DNA from: Zygnema cylindricum
Taxonomy: Eukaryota; Streptophyta; Zygnematophyceae; Zygnematales; Zygnemataceae
Assembly (NCBI GenBank): GCA_037447655.1
Contig: JBBHKE010000591.1
Coordinates: forward strand, 62,001-126,000
DNA length: 64,000 bases
Direction: 5' to 3'
The translations under genes were made by a program, and so were the position numbers. Shown piece by piece: positions 13,073 to 25,310 of this stretch (position 1 is the stretch's first letter; each line of letters begins with the position of its first letter). The notes under the pieces are model-generated. The model was not told the DNA's origin, did not search any database, and worked only from the letters and a program-made list of their open reading frames with translations.

Positions 13073-13143
13073 GTGCCTCTGGCCGGATTTGAACCGGGGT
13101 CTTCAAACTACTATGTAGACCCTCGCCTTATCCATTAATGCAC
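13073..13143 (-). tRNA. tRNA-like sequence, probably degenerate or SINE-derived
   Basis: The minus strand has a perfect B box (GGTTCAAATCC) in a T-arm-like hairpin CCGG-TTCAAAT-CCGG, and a D-arm-like TAATGGATAAGGC as in plant tRNA-Arg. Only four terminal pairs (GTGC/GCAC) form cleanly. The A box is off consensus and the anticodon region does not fold into a standard 5-bp stem with a 7-nt loop, so no anticodon is assigned. Confidence 0.35.
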
Positions 13144-13354
13144 TAACGAAACAAAACACATGATATGTTTTAAGCATATTTATGTATTAATCCAAATGAC
13201 TAATTCGCAGCAGACTAACGAAAACACGCATTATTCAATTCAGGCATGGAAGCGAATCAAAGCCGTATAAATACAACTGATTCGACGGCCACCATTACAG
13301 CCGCCACCCACAATATGCTTTCGGCGACCTTTGGGGATAGCGTCACGCGACACC

Positions 13355-13964
13355 ACGTGGCACCATACTATTGGATACCGGAGAAGATGAGAGGAGGAAC
13401 CATGGCTACTGTTTTGACACGCGTCACTTTGAAAGCCATGTCTTACAATGGCCGTACAATAAGTACATCGCCCATCGTACCTTCTTGTACTATATAGTGT
13501 TCCTATTGGACTAGAGTTTAGTAGTAGGTAGTCGTGAATAGGCAGACCAAGACTTAGTGATATTTAGGTACCTCTCTCTAAGAGAGCTTGTATAAAGGTC
13601 ATCTTTGACCAACCACAACTTACTGCTCAGGGGAGCAAATTCAGTGATTATTTTTGCTGCGGACTCAAAGAATTCCAAGCTACACAGGGGTGTAGTCGGT
13701 CAGAGTTTTTGCCTATCTAGGTGGTTGCATTTTTAAGGGAAAGTCAAAGTGGGGAATGTTATCCAAAACTCATATTCTAACTTTGCATTATGTGGGGGAA
13801 CTGAGTACACATAAAGTCTTCTTTCACAGGGGTGAAGCTGTAATGGGGTTCTGGTAGTCAAGGGATCAATCATTTGGGTTTATATAAACTTGGAGTCGGC
13901 ACTAGCTAGATTAGCTTCTTTGGATCTGTGAATTCTGTGTGGCAATGGAGCCCATAGAATTTCA
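13355..13964. repeat. Dispersed repeat, copy a
   Basis: Diverged but collinear with about 47662-48288. Shared words include GCCATGTC, TTTTTGCT, AGCTACA and the shared end GGCAATGGAGCCC-TAGAATTTCA. Both copies have a TATAAA/TATAAATGG-like box in the middle. It might be a solo LTR or another element; its class is unknown. Confidence 0.6.
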
Positions 13965-13968
13965 TACA

Positions 13969-14395
13969 GATGCTAGTACTAGCTACTACTGTTGCTAGAA
14001 CTAGTGTTACTGCAGCTGATAGTACTAGCTAGTGTTGTTGCCCAGTAGTTCTGTTGCTAGAACTAGTGTTACTGCAGCTGATAGTACTAGCTAGTGTTGT
14101 TGCCAGTAGTTCTAGTGCTGCTGCTGCCAGTAGTACTAGTGCTACTGCAGCTGCTAGTACTAGCTACTGTTGTTGCTAGATCTAGTGCTTCTGCAGCTAC
14201 TAGTAATAGCTACTGCAGCTGCTAGAACTAGTGCTACAGCTACTGCTTGTGCTAGAACTAGTGTTAGTGCAACTGCTAGTACTAGCTACTGCAGCTGCTA
14301 GGAGTACTAGTGTTACTGCAGCTGCTACTACTAGCTACTGCTTCTGCCAAAATTAGAGCTACTGCAGCAGCTAGTACTAGCTACTGCTACTTCAA
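13969..14395. repeat. Minisatellite of CTAGTACTAGCTACTG-type units
   Basis: About 430 bp of degenerate tandem repeats alternating palindromic CTAGTACTAG or CTAGAACTAG with GCTACTGCAGCTG. It abuts the end of the dispersed repeat at 13964. A short related block is at 12781-12873. Confidence 0.85.
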
Positions 14396-14722
14396 TTAAT
14401 AAAAATAAGAATAAGATTTCACAATTTGTACACTTCAAAAATAACAATTAAAAATAATAATAAAAACTCGCATTTTGTACACTACATAAAATAATTAATA
14501 AAAATAATTATAAAAATTCTCATTTTGTACACTTTTTGAATTTATCATTTTGAAACGAATAGTCTGCAATTTTTATTTTTCATATCATACTTTGACTAAA
14601 TTAGTGTGGGTTTCAAGTCTTCATATGTGAAATTCTGTACCGTAGTACGTTCTAAATAAGTAACTATATGAATTAGTATTACTGTTCTAGTACTTTTTCG
14701 TCGATTACATTTTGCGGCGTTA

Positions 14723-14920
14723 CACCGTGAATCGTTATTAGACTTTTGTACTATAAATCGGCGCCCCAAAATTTTGACATTGATACCTTAAATAGAATTA
14801 ATTATACTATTTAAGAACGTGGACCGTAATTTGCCATGTCTCCGGCACTAAATTAGCATCAATGACACTAATTAATTTTTGACACTAATAATTTCTTTAG
14901 TATAATAACGATTCACGGTG
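14723..14920. mobile_element. 198-bp MITE, TA target duplication, CACCGTGAATCG TIR family
   Basis: Flanked by TA (14721-14722 and 14921-14922). Termini are CACCGTGAATCGTTATTAG and CTAATAACGATTCACGGTG-like. Same length and orientation as 12151-12348, with most internal positions shared. Confidence 0.9.
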
Positions 14921-15639
14921 TACTGAGCAATCCCTCCTCCGAACAATCGCATCTCGATCCGTCGGACGTCTGCATTAAATCTAGGACGTCCGATTCCTGA
15001 TAAAAGCGCACCAAACATTGACGCTTGACCTTTCCGGAAAGTGAAGCCTGCGAACCGAATCTCCGTCCGCGTCCAGAGGATCCCCAACCCAGCAGAAAGG
15101 GAGGCACGGGATATGATGACGCGCTGCCGGATGTCCGGCTGAAACGTTTTTTTTCCAACCCTGTCCTGACGCAAAGACGTGTTCGACAAGATTTCCAAAA
15201 AAGCTCATTACGACGTAACAACTCCTGGCGTCGTAAATTTGGGGCCACGTTAGAAACATTTCAAGCCGGTACTTTGTCTATTTTTCAGGGAGTTTCGTAC
15301 CCAGGAATTGCATACCGTACATAGCTTGGAACATTCGTTAGTTGCAAACCAGGACACGTGTGGAATGGTGCGAATGTGAGTTCTTTGTGTGTTCGTTTTG
15401 TACGTTGATGGTTGTACCATCGCGTTTTTGGCAATATAGTCTTTTGATTCTTACCAAAACAAGAGATTGCGAGTGGCAGTAGACAATTTGCGGCAGCCGC
15501 GAAGACTGATCAGTGGAGATCCTTCACCAGATCTACCTCGACACATTTCTGTGGCGAACAAAAAGACAGCATTTCAACCGTATCAAACACGGCTGGGTTC
15601 AAAGTAGGAGAATTGGCAACAACCACTATGGAAATACTA
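14921..15639. other. Intergenic, no convincing gene
   Basis: Three overlapping minus-strand ORFs at 14872-15259 give no family motif and lie in different frames. This DNA continues on the far side of the 6.1-kb element at 21748. Confidence 0.4.
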
Positions 15640-16680
15640 CACCGTGAATCGCTATTAGCGTACATGACGCTAATTGGGGTACCCCTTTTTTTGGGGCAAA
15701 TTCTCAAATAGAATAAAGTACGCTAATTGTTTTTGCACGTTATTTGAGGTACCCCGCTCAATGCGGTTCATAATTGTAATTTAGGGTCTTTTTAAATAGT
15801 GTGGTGTACGGACTGTCATATCCGTACTTTTACGTACATTTTTAAATATAAAAGTACAGAAAAAATATATACGCCGTCACGCGCGCACGAAAATGTGCTC
15901 TGAAAAAAATGGGCGAAAGAGGTCAGTAAGAAACGCGTTCCCATTTGTTCGAATGTCGTTGGCATGGTCGGCCGTGTGAACACTGGACATGCGTATAGGT
16001 TGAAAGCTACGGAATTTTACCGTAAAATAGTCCAACTGTGTGATGTGTGACCCTGTCGTTATAACCGCCTACCTTAACTGTTTACGTTGTCACTGTAATT
16101 AAGGGATTACACATAAATAGGGTAAACTTCAATTCTATTTCGGGACAACGACATATTTAGCGTCAATGTACACCCTAATTGAGTCAAAAGTAAAAAATGA
16201 CTGTCAAATAGGGTACGTTATGACATTAAAATGGGTGTCAAATCAGAAATGCACACATAATAGAGTAGTTAAAAAAAACAATTAGAGTTAAAGTACAATA
16301 TTTGGTGTTGGTGATATATGTCTTGGGGTAACGCCAAATGCGGACATACCCCAGAAAAAAGATTTCTTTTTGACGAATCAGAGCCATTCTAGTTTTTTTT
16401 TTCATGTGTTGTCAAGCGTGTCTTCCCGTTTTTGAATTTTTACAGCGTTCTTTCAACAAGACGCACATCATCGTCGCCTCGCATCTCCCTCGTCCATGGT
16501 TTCCATTCCGGTTGTTTTTTTATTAATTGCAATACCAAGAACAAATCAGGCGTGGATGTCAACACGTTAAGGGGTTCCTTCTCAATCTGCCATTGGTTCT
16601 CACTTTTTCTGATTCCCATTTTTTTCTTTTTTTTCTTTTTGGTTTTTTTTTTCTTTTTAATTTTAATTTTTATTTTTATT

Positions 16681-17455
16681 TTTTTCTTCCCTCTCCCTCT
16701 TTCTCTCCCTCCCTCTCCCTTTCCCTATCTCTCTCCCTCCCTATCCCTACCCCTATCCCTATCTCTCTCGCTCTCTCTCTCTCAATCTGTAGCTCTATCC
16801 CTCTCACTCCCTATCCTTCTCCTTCTCCCTATCCCTATTGCTCTCCCTCTCCCTATCCCTCTCACTCTCCCTATTATTTTTCCTCTCCCTATCCTTTTAG
16901 CTATCCCTATCCCTCTTTCTCCCTTTCAATCTATTGCTCTTTGTCCCTCGCCCTAACTCTATCCTTCTCCCTATCCTTATCCCTATCTCTCTCCCTCTCT
17001 CTCTTAATCCGATGCTCTATATTTCTCTCCCACTCCCTCTCTCTCTCCCTATCTCTCTCCCTCTCCCTCTCAATCTGTCGCTCCCTATCCCTCTCACTCG
17101 CTCTATCATTCTCCCTCTCCATATACTTATCTCTCTCTCTTTCTCAATCTGTCTCTCCCTATCCGTCTCACTCTCCCTATTCTTCTCCATATCCTTTACT
17201 TCTCTCATCATCTCCGTACAAGCCTCCCACTCTCCCGCCCTTCCCTCATCATGCCCGTATTTCCACTCCCCTCTCTCTCTTTTGCACCCTCATTTGCCCC
17301 TTCTCTCACTCTCCTTCCCACCCTATCACACACTCTCTCTCCTCTTATACCTATTCCTCTCCCTCTCTCATGCACATTCCGACGTCTTCTCCACATTTTT
17401 CACGTATACCTTCCCAGCGTTCCCTCCACCCTCAGCCTTGCCCTTCAGCAACAAG
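16681..17455. repeat. Long pyrimidine-rich (CCCTCT / CCCTATC) low-complexity tract
   Basis: Nearly 800 bp of CTCCCT, CCCTATC and CTCTCT words on the plus strand, preceded by poly-T with C. It yields long Ser/Pro/Leu-only or Arg/Glu-only ORFs on both strands that should not be read as proteins. Smaller similar tracts: CT-rich at 18395-18470, GA-rich at 19730-19860. Confidence 0.9.
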
Positions 17456-17461
17456 GCTGTT

Positions 17462-17648
17462 TCATCGATGAAAGCGAGCCAGCGATGAGAAAACCTCGTC
17501 GCTGAGCCATTAATCGGTGACCATGCATTTTCATCGCTGGAAGTAGGGAGCGATGAGACAGCATGTTAGCCGGACCACCCTTCAGCGACGAGGTTGTATC
17601 ATCGCTATCCAGCCATGAGACATCTTTGTCGCTGAAGGGTGGTTCCAC
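17462..17648. repeat. Foldback cluster of CAGCGACGA / TCGTCGCTG words
   Basis: Contains ACCACCCTTCAGCGAC near 17571 and its inverse GTCGCTGAAGGGTGGT near 17630, plus a short hairpin AGCGATGAG-aaaac-CTCGTCGCT upstream. Similar GCGACGAA words occur in the copia LTR at about 58585-58615. Looks like a small foldback element inside the 6.1-kb element. Confidence 0.6.
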
Positions 17649-19741
17649 CCCTCTCTCCCTCATTTGCACCCGCTTTTCCTGTCCGCTCTCACTCTCCATC
17701 TCACACTGGCATTTATTTCGCCATGGCACCTCGTTTGTACCCCTAGACTTAGATGGTTTACCATCGCGCTTTTTAATTAATTTACCAAAAAACAAAAAAA
17801 AAACGTAAAAAAAAATTGAACAATAAAAAGGTATGTTATAAAAAAGCAGAAAACGTTTTTACTTTACACTATGTGTATTGCGGTACATATCGTGTTTTGC
17901 TTTGAGGCTTTTTCTATTCAACACTATTTTTGTACAACATTTGTACTTTACTTTTTCGGTTACTATTTTTGAAAGAATAACAAAGAGACAGTTATTTTTT
18001 GTGATCGAAAAACAAGTTATGTGGAGAGGCACTTTTGGGAAGTGTTTTTTGTACTTTAGTCATCATTATCATAATTTTAAAACCTTTTCAAATTGTATGT
18101 AAGACTTGCAAAATAATAATAATAAAAGACTTAAAGTCAAAATCTTGGTAACATTACTTTAAGAGAAAAGAAAAGCACAAAGTTGAAATTACCCAAATAT
18201 AATTGAATTTCAAAATTTCCAAAATCTATTTGACGTAATTTCTCTCTTACTCGATAATTGAAAATACAAATCGAAGTATTAAATTCCATACCATAAATAA
18301 TGTTGCATTGCCACATTATTCGTACCAATTTGAGGAATCAATGTCTTTTTTAGATATTTCCTCCTTACGTTTTTAATATCTCTCTAAATACTTGCACTCT
18401 CTCCCTCTCTCCCACTCTCCTTCTCTCTTTCTCTCCCTCTCCGTCTCTCCCTCTCTCCCTCTCTCCAAAGGATGTGCCAGTATCATGGATCATGGCAGGC
18501 ACCATGTCTTTGAAGTGTCTGATTCTTTTTCTCCGATATTCCATTAGATTTGAGAGAATAAGAGGCCATAAGTTACTGCCTTTCTCCCCATCTCCTTACA
18601 AATACTTGTGAAAGCAACGAATTCACCTCCGCTTTAGGGCTTTTTAAGGTTATTTTACAATTTCAATTTGTGACCCGATTGACGCTTGGCCATCACAACC
18701 CACTATTAAAACTTCTCTCAAGCAAAACTCAAGATTTCCGAGAGTAATAATCAACAATGACAAAAATATATTGGTTACCACTCAAAGACCTCGACTTTAC
18801 ATGACCACAGAGATACATAAAGAATTTCTTTACACATGAACAAGTTCTAATGGATTTTCTGTGTGGTATTTCACATCATTCACATTGCTTATTCTGCAAA
18901 CCTATTTTCTGTTTACTTTTTTAGTTAGCCGTTTCCTCTCCCTTAATTTCTTTGGCATTTTTTTCCGCAGTGGTTTGTTTACTCCTTTGTCAAGTTTTTC
19001 CAGTTTTGTTTTGACTTTTTATTTCTTTTGTTCACATTTGCTTAAATGGTTTACCATTACAATTATGTATATTTATTTCATTCAACCTTTGCAACCACAA
19101 ACATAAAGCTAAAATGAGAACACTGTAACTTGTTTTCAATTAAAATTTTACAAAGTGCGGTAAAAAAAACTATATAATACGGTAACATTCAGATTATGAA
19201 CACCTAACATGTCCTCATTTTTACAGTTAATAATCAATTTTTTAGTAGGAACTGTTGACTTCTGTCCCTTTTGCGACTTTTTTTTTCCAACTATAATGTA
19301 AACATTTTTTTATCATAAGTTTCAGATTTGGACATATATACAAATGCCTTTCATACTATATTATTGACTGCAAAAATGATTGAAAACATAGTACCAATCA
19401 AAATTTTGAAAACAATACAGCATCTTTCGACAAAAACACTGAAAAACTCCCACGAAAAAAACCTTAATAAATATCTAACTCCTTAAAAACCTCTCTACTC
19501 TTTACACAACCGTCACATTTGCTTTGATATTTACTTCTAAACTCTTTTCAACATTTCTGATGGCAATTTCGGAAAATAAAACCTGTCTTGATGTCGTCTC
19601 CTTACAGCTTTGTCGTCCTCCACGGAATAAATAAGACAGTTTTCCTCTCCATCTTCATCATACTCCAACAAAGTATTGGTTGCCAACATTTCCTGGACTT
19701 TTGCGACCAGCTGTAAATTACAGAACGAGAAAGGAGAGAGA

Positions 19742-19772
<31 letters not shown>

Positions 19773-20070
19773 AAAGAGAAAATGAGGCAGGGAGAGAAGT
19801 GGAAAGGGAGAGTGAGAGGGATTGGGAAGGGAGAGGGAGAGGGAGAGAGAGAGAGAGTTGTTGATTTATTTCTGACGGTTTCTAGATTGTCGGCAAAGTT
19901 TATTTCCAAAAATAAATGTAAGCTCACATAATTTCATCCACATTAATTAATGGTTATAAATCTTCGATTTAAAATCTTCGATTTAAAACACAAATATACA
20001 TAGTTTAAAAAACTACATGGAGTGTACTTTTTTTGAGGTCGTTTCTTTTAAGGGAAAATTGGACTGTGTT

Positions 20071-20200
20071 TCAATGGACCCAACAAATGAAAAATTGGTA
20101 ATGGAAAAAAAAAATTTACCTCCGAAATGCCAAAATCAATGGACCCAACAAATGAAAAATTGGTAATGGAAAAAAAAATTTTACCTCCGAAATGCCAAAA
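20071..20200. repeat. Tandem duplication, 2 x 65 bp
   Basis: The unit starting TCAATGGACCCAACAAATG is repeated at 20071 and 20136 with poly-A length differences only. Confidence 0.85.
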
Positions 20201-21747
20201 TTTGTTTCTGCCAAAACACGAATTGCTCCTGGTGGTCCATTTTTTTTTCTATACTTCAAATGGATCATCAAAATTTGGTTCGAGATTAGAAAAATACAAA
20301 TTCGGGAGCAAACCTGCCTTCGAAATTGCATCCGATCATGGACGATTAGAAAATCTCGCCTTTAATGTGGCGTGAAGAAGAAACTGCCCAGTAAAATAGG
20401 AGAAAAGAAAAAAAAAACAAATTATAACAAGGAAAAGCAAAAGACAAAAGTATAAATCTTGTGATGTTATCTCTTGTTCAAGGAAAATAAAAGGAAGTTA
20501 TGAAAAAGGGGAGTGGCTTTTAAAAATAATAATTAAGTGTCCAGTTTAAAACGAACCAGCAGGGAAAAAAAATGAATGGGAAAATAAATATAAGAGTCAT
20601 TTCAAGCTTTGGATATTTTTGTGTTTTGGTTTTCAAAAGGGAAAAATGTTCTGAAATTATCAAATTTTTTGTTAAATGTTTGAAATTCTGAACGCCAACA
20701 CACATAGTGAGTTGTAAGCAGGAATTTTCTAAATATAAACCACAACAAAATAAATACTCAAGGAGAGGATTTTAATGTATCTCGGTTTTACTTTCAATCA
20801 TAGCAATCATAGGATTTTTTAAGGCCCCACTTTGTTATTTGTGAGTCAAAAAAAAAAATCTGTTAAAGTCTTAAAGATTACACGGATTGCGGGTTTAGAT
20901 GGGAAAGTACGCACGTGGTGGGCGACGAAGAATTTAGTGAAAGCGCCTTTGAAAATGTTGTTGATTAATGGATGTACGGATATTTTTTTGGAATAGGCGA
21001 TGGTAAAGAGAAACGGTTGGTGTTACGTTATATAGGACAATTTCTAGCCATAATGTTTACATGGATTGAAAGTATGCCACGCGTAATGTAGAGTGACCAA
21101 TCATACGACGAGTTACTGATGATCTGTCAGATATTTATATAAGAGACACATTTAGAGTTAACATTAACGTTAATACCTGTTATTTTTGTGAATGTTAACG
21201 CTATTATCTGTTATTTTTGGAAGTGTTCCCACCTGAAAGCAATCAAATTAGAACTAAGACACATATTAACGTTAATATACTCTAATAGAACCGTTAAACA
21301 ACGACGTAATTAAAGTTAAGGGACAGTATTAGTGTATGTTTTACTACAAGCGACGAACAGGCGACGTCATTTTTGGACGGAACAGCGTGCCATGGTCAAG
21401 TTCCAAATTCGTAGTGACGGGAAACATAACTGATCACGCATTACACGATTCCCGTAGTTGCGCTAACATGTAATTGCATCAAAATTTTCTGGCACACGCG
21501 GATGTCACAAACACGCGACGGCGTACGATTTGAAAAATTCGTACATGCACATATTTTAGTGTGAAGATATTATGAGTCGACAATTATTACAAAGTTGTTC
21601 ACAAATTAGAGGTAATGATAAATTATAATAATTTTTTTTTTGGAAAAAGCTAAAATTCCCAATTAGCGTAAATAACGCTAAATGTTTCATTACGCTATAT
21701 ATTACATTACACTATATATTTCATTACGCTAATAGCGATTCACGGTG

Positions 21748-22948
21748 TAGTGCTTCACACACTTTGGCTTCATGGGATAATTGTCCAAATTGGTTAGTGC
21801 TCTAAGTTTATGTTTTAAATGCCTTTTAATACGGTGGACGAGAATGCTGACACCTTCTAAAGTTTTTGGATTATCGCTTTTGTGTGAGCCTTATATTCTT
21901 TCACTAGCAATCTCTCTTTCTCAAGTGATTGTGGTTTGTTTTCTCTTTCCTCCACCACTGACACTTATCATATAAATTGCTTAGCAGACCTTGATTTGCC
22001 TTTGATAGTTACCATTCCCTCTTTGCTTCCGATTTGGAATTTCGTTGTCGTTCCTTCTGCGGTGGATGGCACGTATATCATCGACTTTATATCAAGTTAT
22101 GTTAGCCTAACTTTTTTTTCCAACATCGTCTCGTTGAACGTAGCTTTTATATTAAATCTTCCAGTTCAATTCCTTAGATATTATATTATACTTTTTTTTT
22201 CGCCCCCCATTTTCGCTCTCACGTATTTACTCCATCCGAAGGCATTCTTGTGTTAGGTTGCCCCCTCAAATCTCATATTATTGTGACCTAGTATCTTAGT
22301 CCCTGTTGTTGGGCATTTATTAAGTGAACGACCTCCACAACCTCATGAACCCTTGGGTGGATTTTGCTTTTCTTATGAGGTAATTCACCCACAACTCTTA
22401 CCTCACTCAAAATTTTGCACGCACGCCTAATTTTGTCTCATCTCTTTTGGCCTTCGATAACCAGTTCAAATACATCTTCCACACTTTATTATGTCTTAGA
22501 ACTTTCAATCTCGAGTCTCAGCTTACAACTCCATTAAAGGCATCCTTTCTTGTTTTTACAAGGTGATTAAGTTCAGTCGTTGTGATATGCGTGGCTCTCA
22601 TTGTATAATTGGGGAGATGGTGCCATAGTGCCTCCATTATTCGCTTTTGCTTTTTAGGAAAGATGTTGTTGTCCTTGTCATAATGTTTCATGTTTCAAAA
22701 TGATTATTTTCCTTCCTATAATCAATTTTGGTGGTGGCGTGTATAACCCCTCAATTTGATTCAACAAATATGCAATTCTTTCACACCATTATTATGAAGT
22801 TAGCTAAAGTTTTCTGCTAACCAATTTTAAGTAAGGTCGTCGCCACAATTTGACTTGAGCTCCTCGACGTGTTTCCCCACAATTTTTTCACGTGCCAATG
22901 TTGTCTCATACGAGTGAGATGTATATAGAGATTTACTATAAGTTATAC
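21748..22948. other. Intergenic, no recognised gene
   Basis: Several short plus-strand ORFs (21781-21975, 21936-22256) are Leu/Phe-rich and AT-biased, without family motifs. Nothing else is recognised. Confidence 0.4.
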
Positions 22949-23922
22949 TGTAACAAAATTACCTACCACTTAGAAAATCCCATTACTACAACCAATTTAA
23001 CCACACATTCCACACATTGGAAAATTACACATTCACATTGGAAAGCACCCACATAAGGATAAACTTTAAATTAGAAGAAGCTTTTGTCCACATAACATTA
23101 GCTTGGTCTCTTGCCCTCGTGGCTCAACCCTTCTTTTAAAGTGTTTTCCACTACACTCCACTCTTAAAAATTCTATCTCTTAACTACTAAAACACTACTT
23201 AGTTAGTAAGAGATTTCAGTGCAAAAATGCCATTGCTCCGATTTGGTTTTAATCGCTCAGAACCATGATCTGTCAAAATTTCCACAAACTTTTCCAAAGG
23301 AAAATATGTTTACTTTTCTCTCAGGCTTCACTATTTATCCATCATCGCCCTGGACTAGCCAGGCCAAAGTTAACTCTCCGCTGAACAGGTTTTTACTTGA
23401 GCCAATCATTGATCAGCTAAGACTTAGACTGACCAATGCAAAAACATGGGAAATCTCTTACTAACTACGTACAATTTACTAACCAATCAAACGCTACATT
23501 TCACTACGTCACATTTATGTGCAAAAATGCGCGCCAATCGAAACGTGACTTTGCACGAACGTGCGTCGCAAATTTCACACGCGAAACTACCCACGAAATT
23601 CCATAAAGTGAAAATGACGTTTCGTACTAAAAATTGTAAGAAACGACCATCGTGCGTACCAAACAAAATTTTGTTTCATTTAGTACTTTTTAAATGAGCG
23701 CCTAAAATTCCAAGGCTAATTTGACCCTTAACCCGTTACAATGAACACCCACTCGTTATTTTGACCTCGCGTTGTCGCCTAAATACACTAAACGCTATAT
23801 CTTTTAAAATACAACTCTAAATCGTGCGATTATTTCGCAAACGTTTACAAAATTTCTAACTCTTGATTTGTAACATTTAAATAACTATTTACGAACAAGT
23901 TTGATCCACTATTACTGTTACA
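22949..23922 (-). repeat. Left (3') LTR of the deleted gypsy element
   Basis: Runs from TGTAACAAAATTACC to ATTACTGTTACA. It contains the shared block CACACATTCCACACATTGG and the CpG-rich GCGCCAATCGAAACG block seen in the other LTR copies. Confidence 0.85.
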
Positions 23923-24153
23923 TCATCCCCTTCTTAGACTTAATTGACCTCAGTTAAAACACATTTCATTCTCAAGACGGGACTTCTCTATTATCATCCC
24001 TCCAATACCTTTGTAAAAACTCAATATTTTATCTTCTAAAGTCAACTGATCTTCTGGCCTTCTTAGATAACGCAACTACCATAATATAGTGTTGTTGACC
24101 TTAAACCCTTGACCAACCCAATCTATTACCCATCTGTGGACCTCACTCCTTGT

Positions 24154-25310
24154 TTAAAATAAGTGACTTTCATTTTTCGATTTTGTGCACTCTTTGCTGA
24201 AATGTCCCTTCTCTCTACAATCATAATAGTTAATTTTCTTCAGTTGTGCCTCAAATACCCTATGACCTCTTTTCTGACAGATAGTGCATGTGGGAATGTT
24301 AAGATTGGGTTTTTGAGCATTAATACTTCGTTTAGGACTCTTAATATATTCCACTCTTTGTTAAATTTGTGTCTTCTATTAACACTCTGTCCACCTCTCT
24401 GATTTTCCTTGAAGACATTCTCCTTATTCAACAAACCTGCATGCATACCCTCTTCCACAAATTCCTCCTCACCCTTCTCTGATACTTCATTTAAATTTCC
24501 CATGAGTGATTGAGTTTCCCAATTATACCCCAACTGATTGTCTAATTCCAAAGACTTATCTTGTAATTCGTTCAAATTAATAAATTTTTGATGTTTCAGT
24601 TCTGATTTCAGTATAAGATTCAGATAGTTCAAGAAATGCAACTTAGCCATTTCATCAGTCAAACATATGACATGAATGTTAGTTGAGTAAAATTCCACAA
24701 TATAATCTTTCACATATCCAGATTGCTTACAGTTCAGCCACTTTTCTTCCATTCTGGATTTATAAGTGAGAGACAAAAAACGCGATTTGATCGCGGTCTT
24801 AAAAGCTTCCCAATCAGCATTATCATGAATCAAATTTGACCTCTTCTGAGTGAAATACCAAATTTGAGCATCACCTTATAGAGAGCTAACAACAAAAAAA
24901 GTGTATTCATCACGATCACAATTTGTGGATTCCAAGTAATACTCTATATGAAAAATCCAAGCATTTAACTCATCAATCTTCTTACCATCAAAGGATAGTG
25001 CCCCACTAATAGACAACTTCAGATCTCTTATCTTCTTAGGTCTATTGTGATCATCATCCCTAAAACTTGCATTTCTCTTACTTCTCTCACCCTTTTGGTT
25101 ATTAACATTATTTCACATGTGAATAAAATTAATTAGCTCATCTAATTTCTGATTTGAAACATTCCCATTTTCTTTAAATCCTTCAATTCACTATTTAATT
25201 CAGAAATTGATTCATCCACAACAGCAACATGATTATTAAATATTTTGACCAATTTCACAATACGCTTCTTCAAAACATTCAAAGCATTCTCCATTTCACG
25301 TTTCCACGCT
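24154..25310 (-). pseudogene. Gypsy gag remnant
   Basis: The minus strand reads a retrotransposon gag (DNADWEAFKTAIKSRF, YIVEFYSTNIHVI, DKSLELDNQLGYN) followed by CCHC zinc-knuckle sequence (CTICQKRGHRVFE, YYDCREKGHFSKEC, the latter with Cys to Tyr). It matches gag of the neighbouring element (33120-34130) nearly line by line, with stops and frame breaks. Gag packages element RNA; this copy cannot. Confidence 0.8.

Larger units (their letters stand above)
15640..21747. mobile_element. 6.1-kb TIR element, TA target duplication, CACCGTGAATCG family, no transposase seen
   Basis: Begins CACCGTGAATCGCTATTAG and ends CTAATAGCGATTCACGGTG, with TA at 15638-15639 and 21748-21749; the inverted repeat extends over GCGTA. 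Subterminal parts match the 541-bp element at 39444-39984: a GTGTGGTGTACGG block near the left end and ACGGCGTACGATTT near the right. The smaller element is therefore probably an internally deleted relative. The interior is AT-rich with long pyrimidine and purine tracts. No ORF shows DDE transposase motifs. It may be a filler-rich non-autonomous element or two elements sharing ends. Confidence 0.7.

Noticed and set aside
14872-15259. Overlapping minus-strand ORFs of about 100 aa
   Set aside because: Three frames open at once, no motif; one begins within a MITE.
15510-15707. Minus-strand ORF next to the 6.1-kb element with NSPTLNP, reminiscent of mariner transposase NSPDLN
   Set aside because: Match is limited to a few residues, lies partly outside the element, and no DDE motifs accompany it.
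16432-17808. Long ORFs on both strands (Ser/Pro/Leu-rich or Arg/Glu-rich)
   Set aside because: They are the product of simple CT repeats, open in several frames at once, with no domain.
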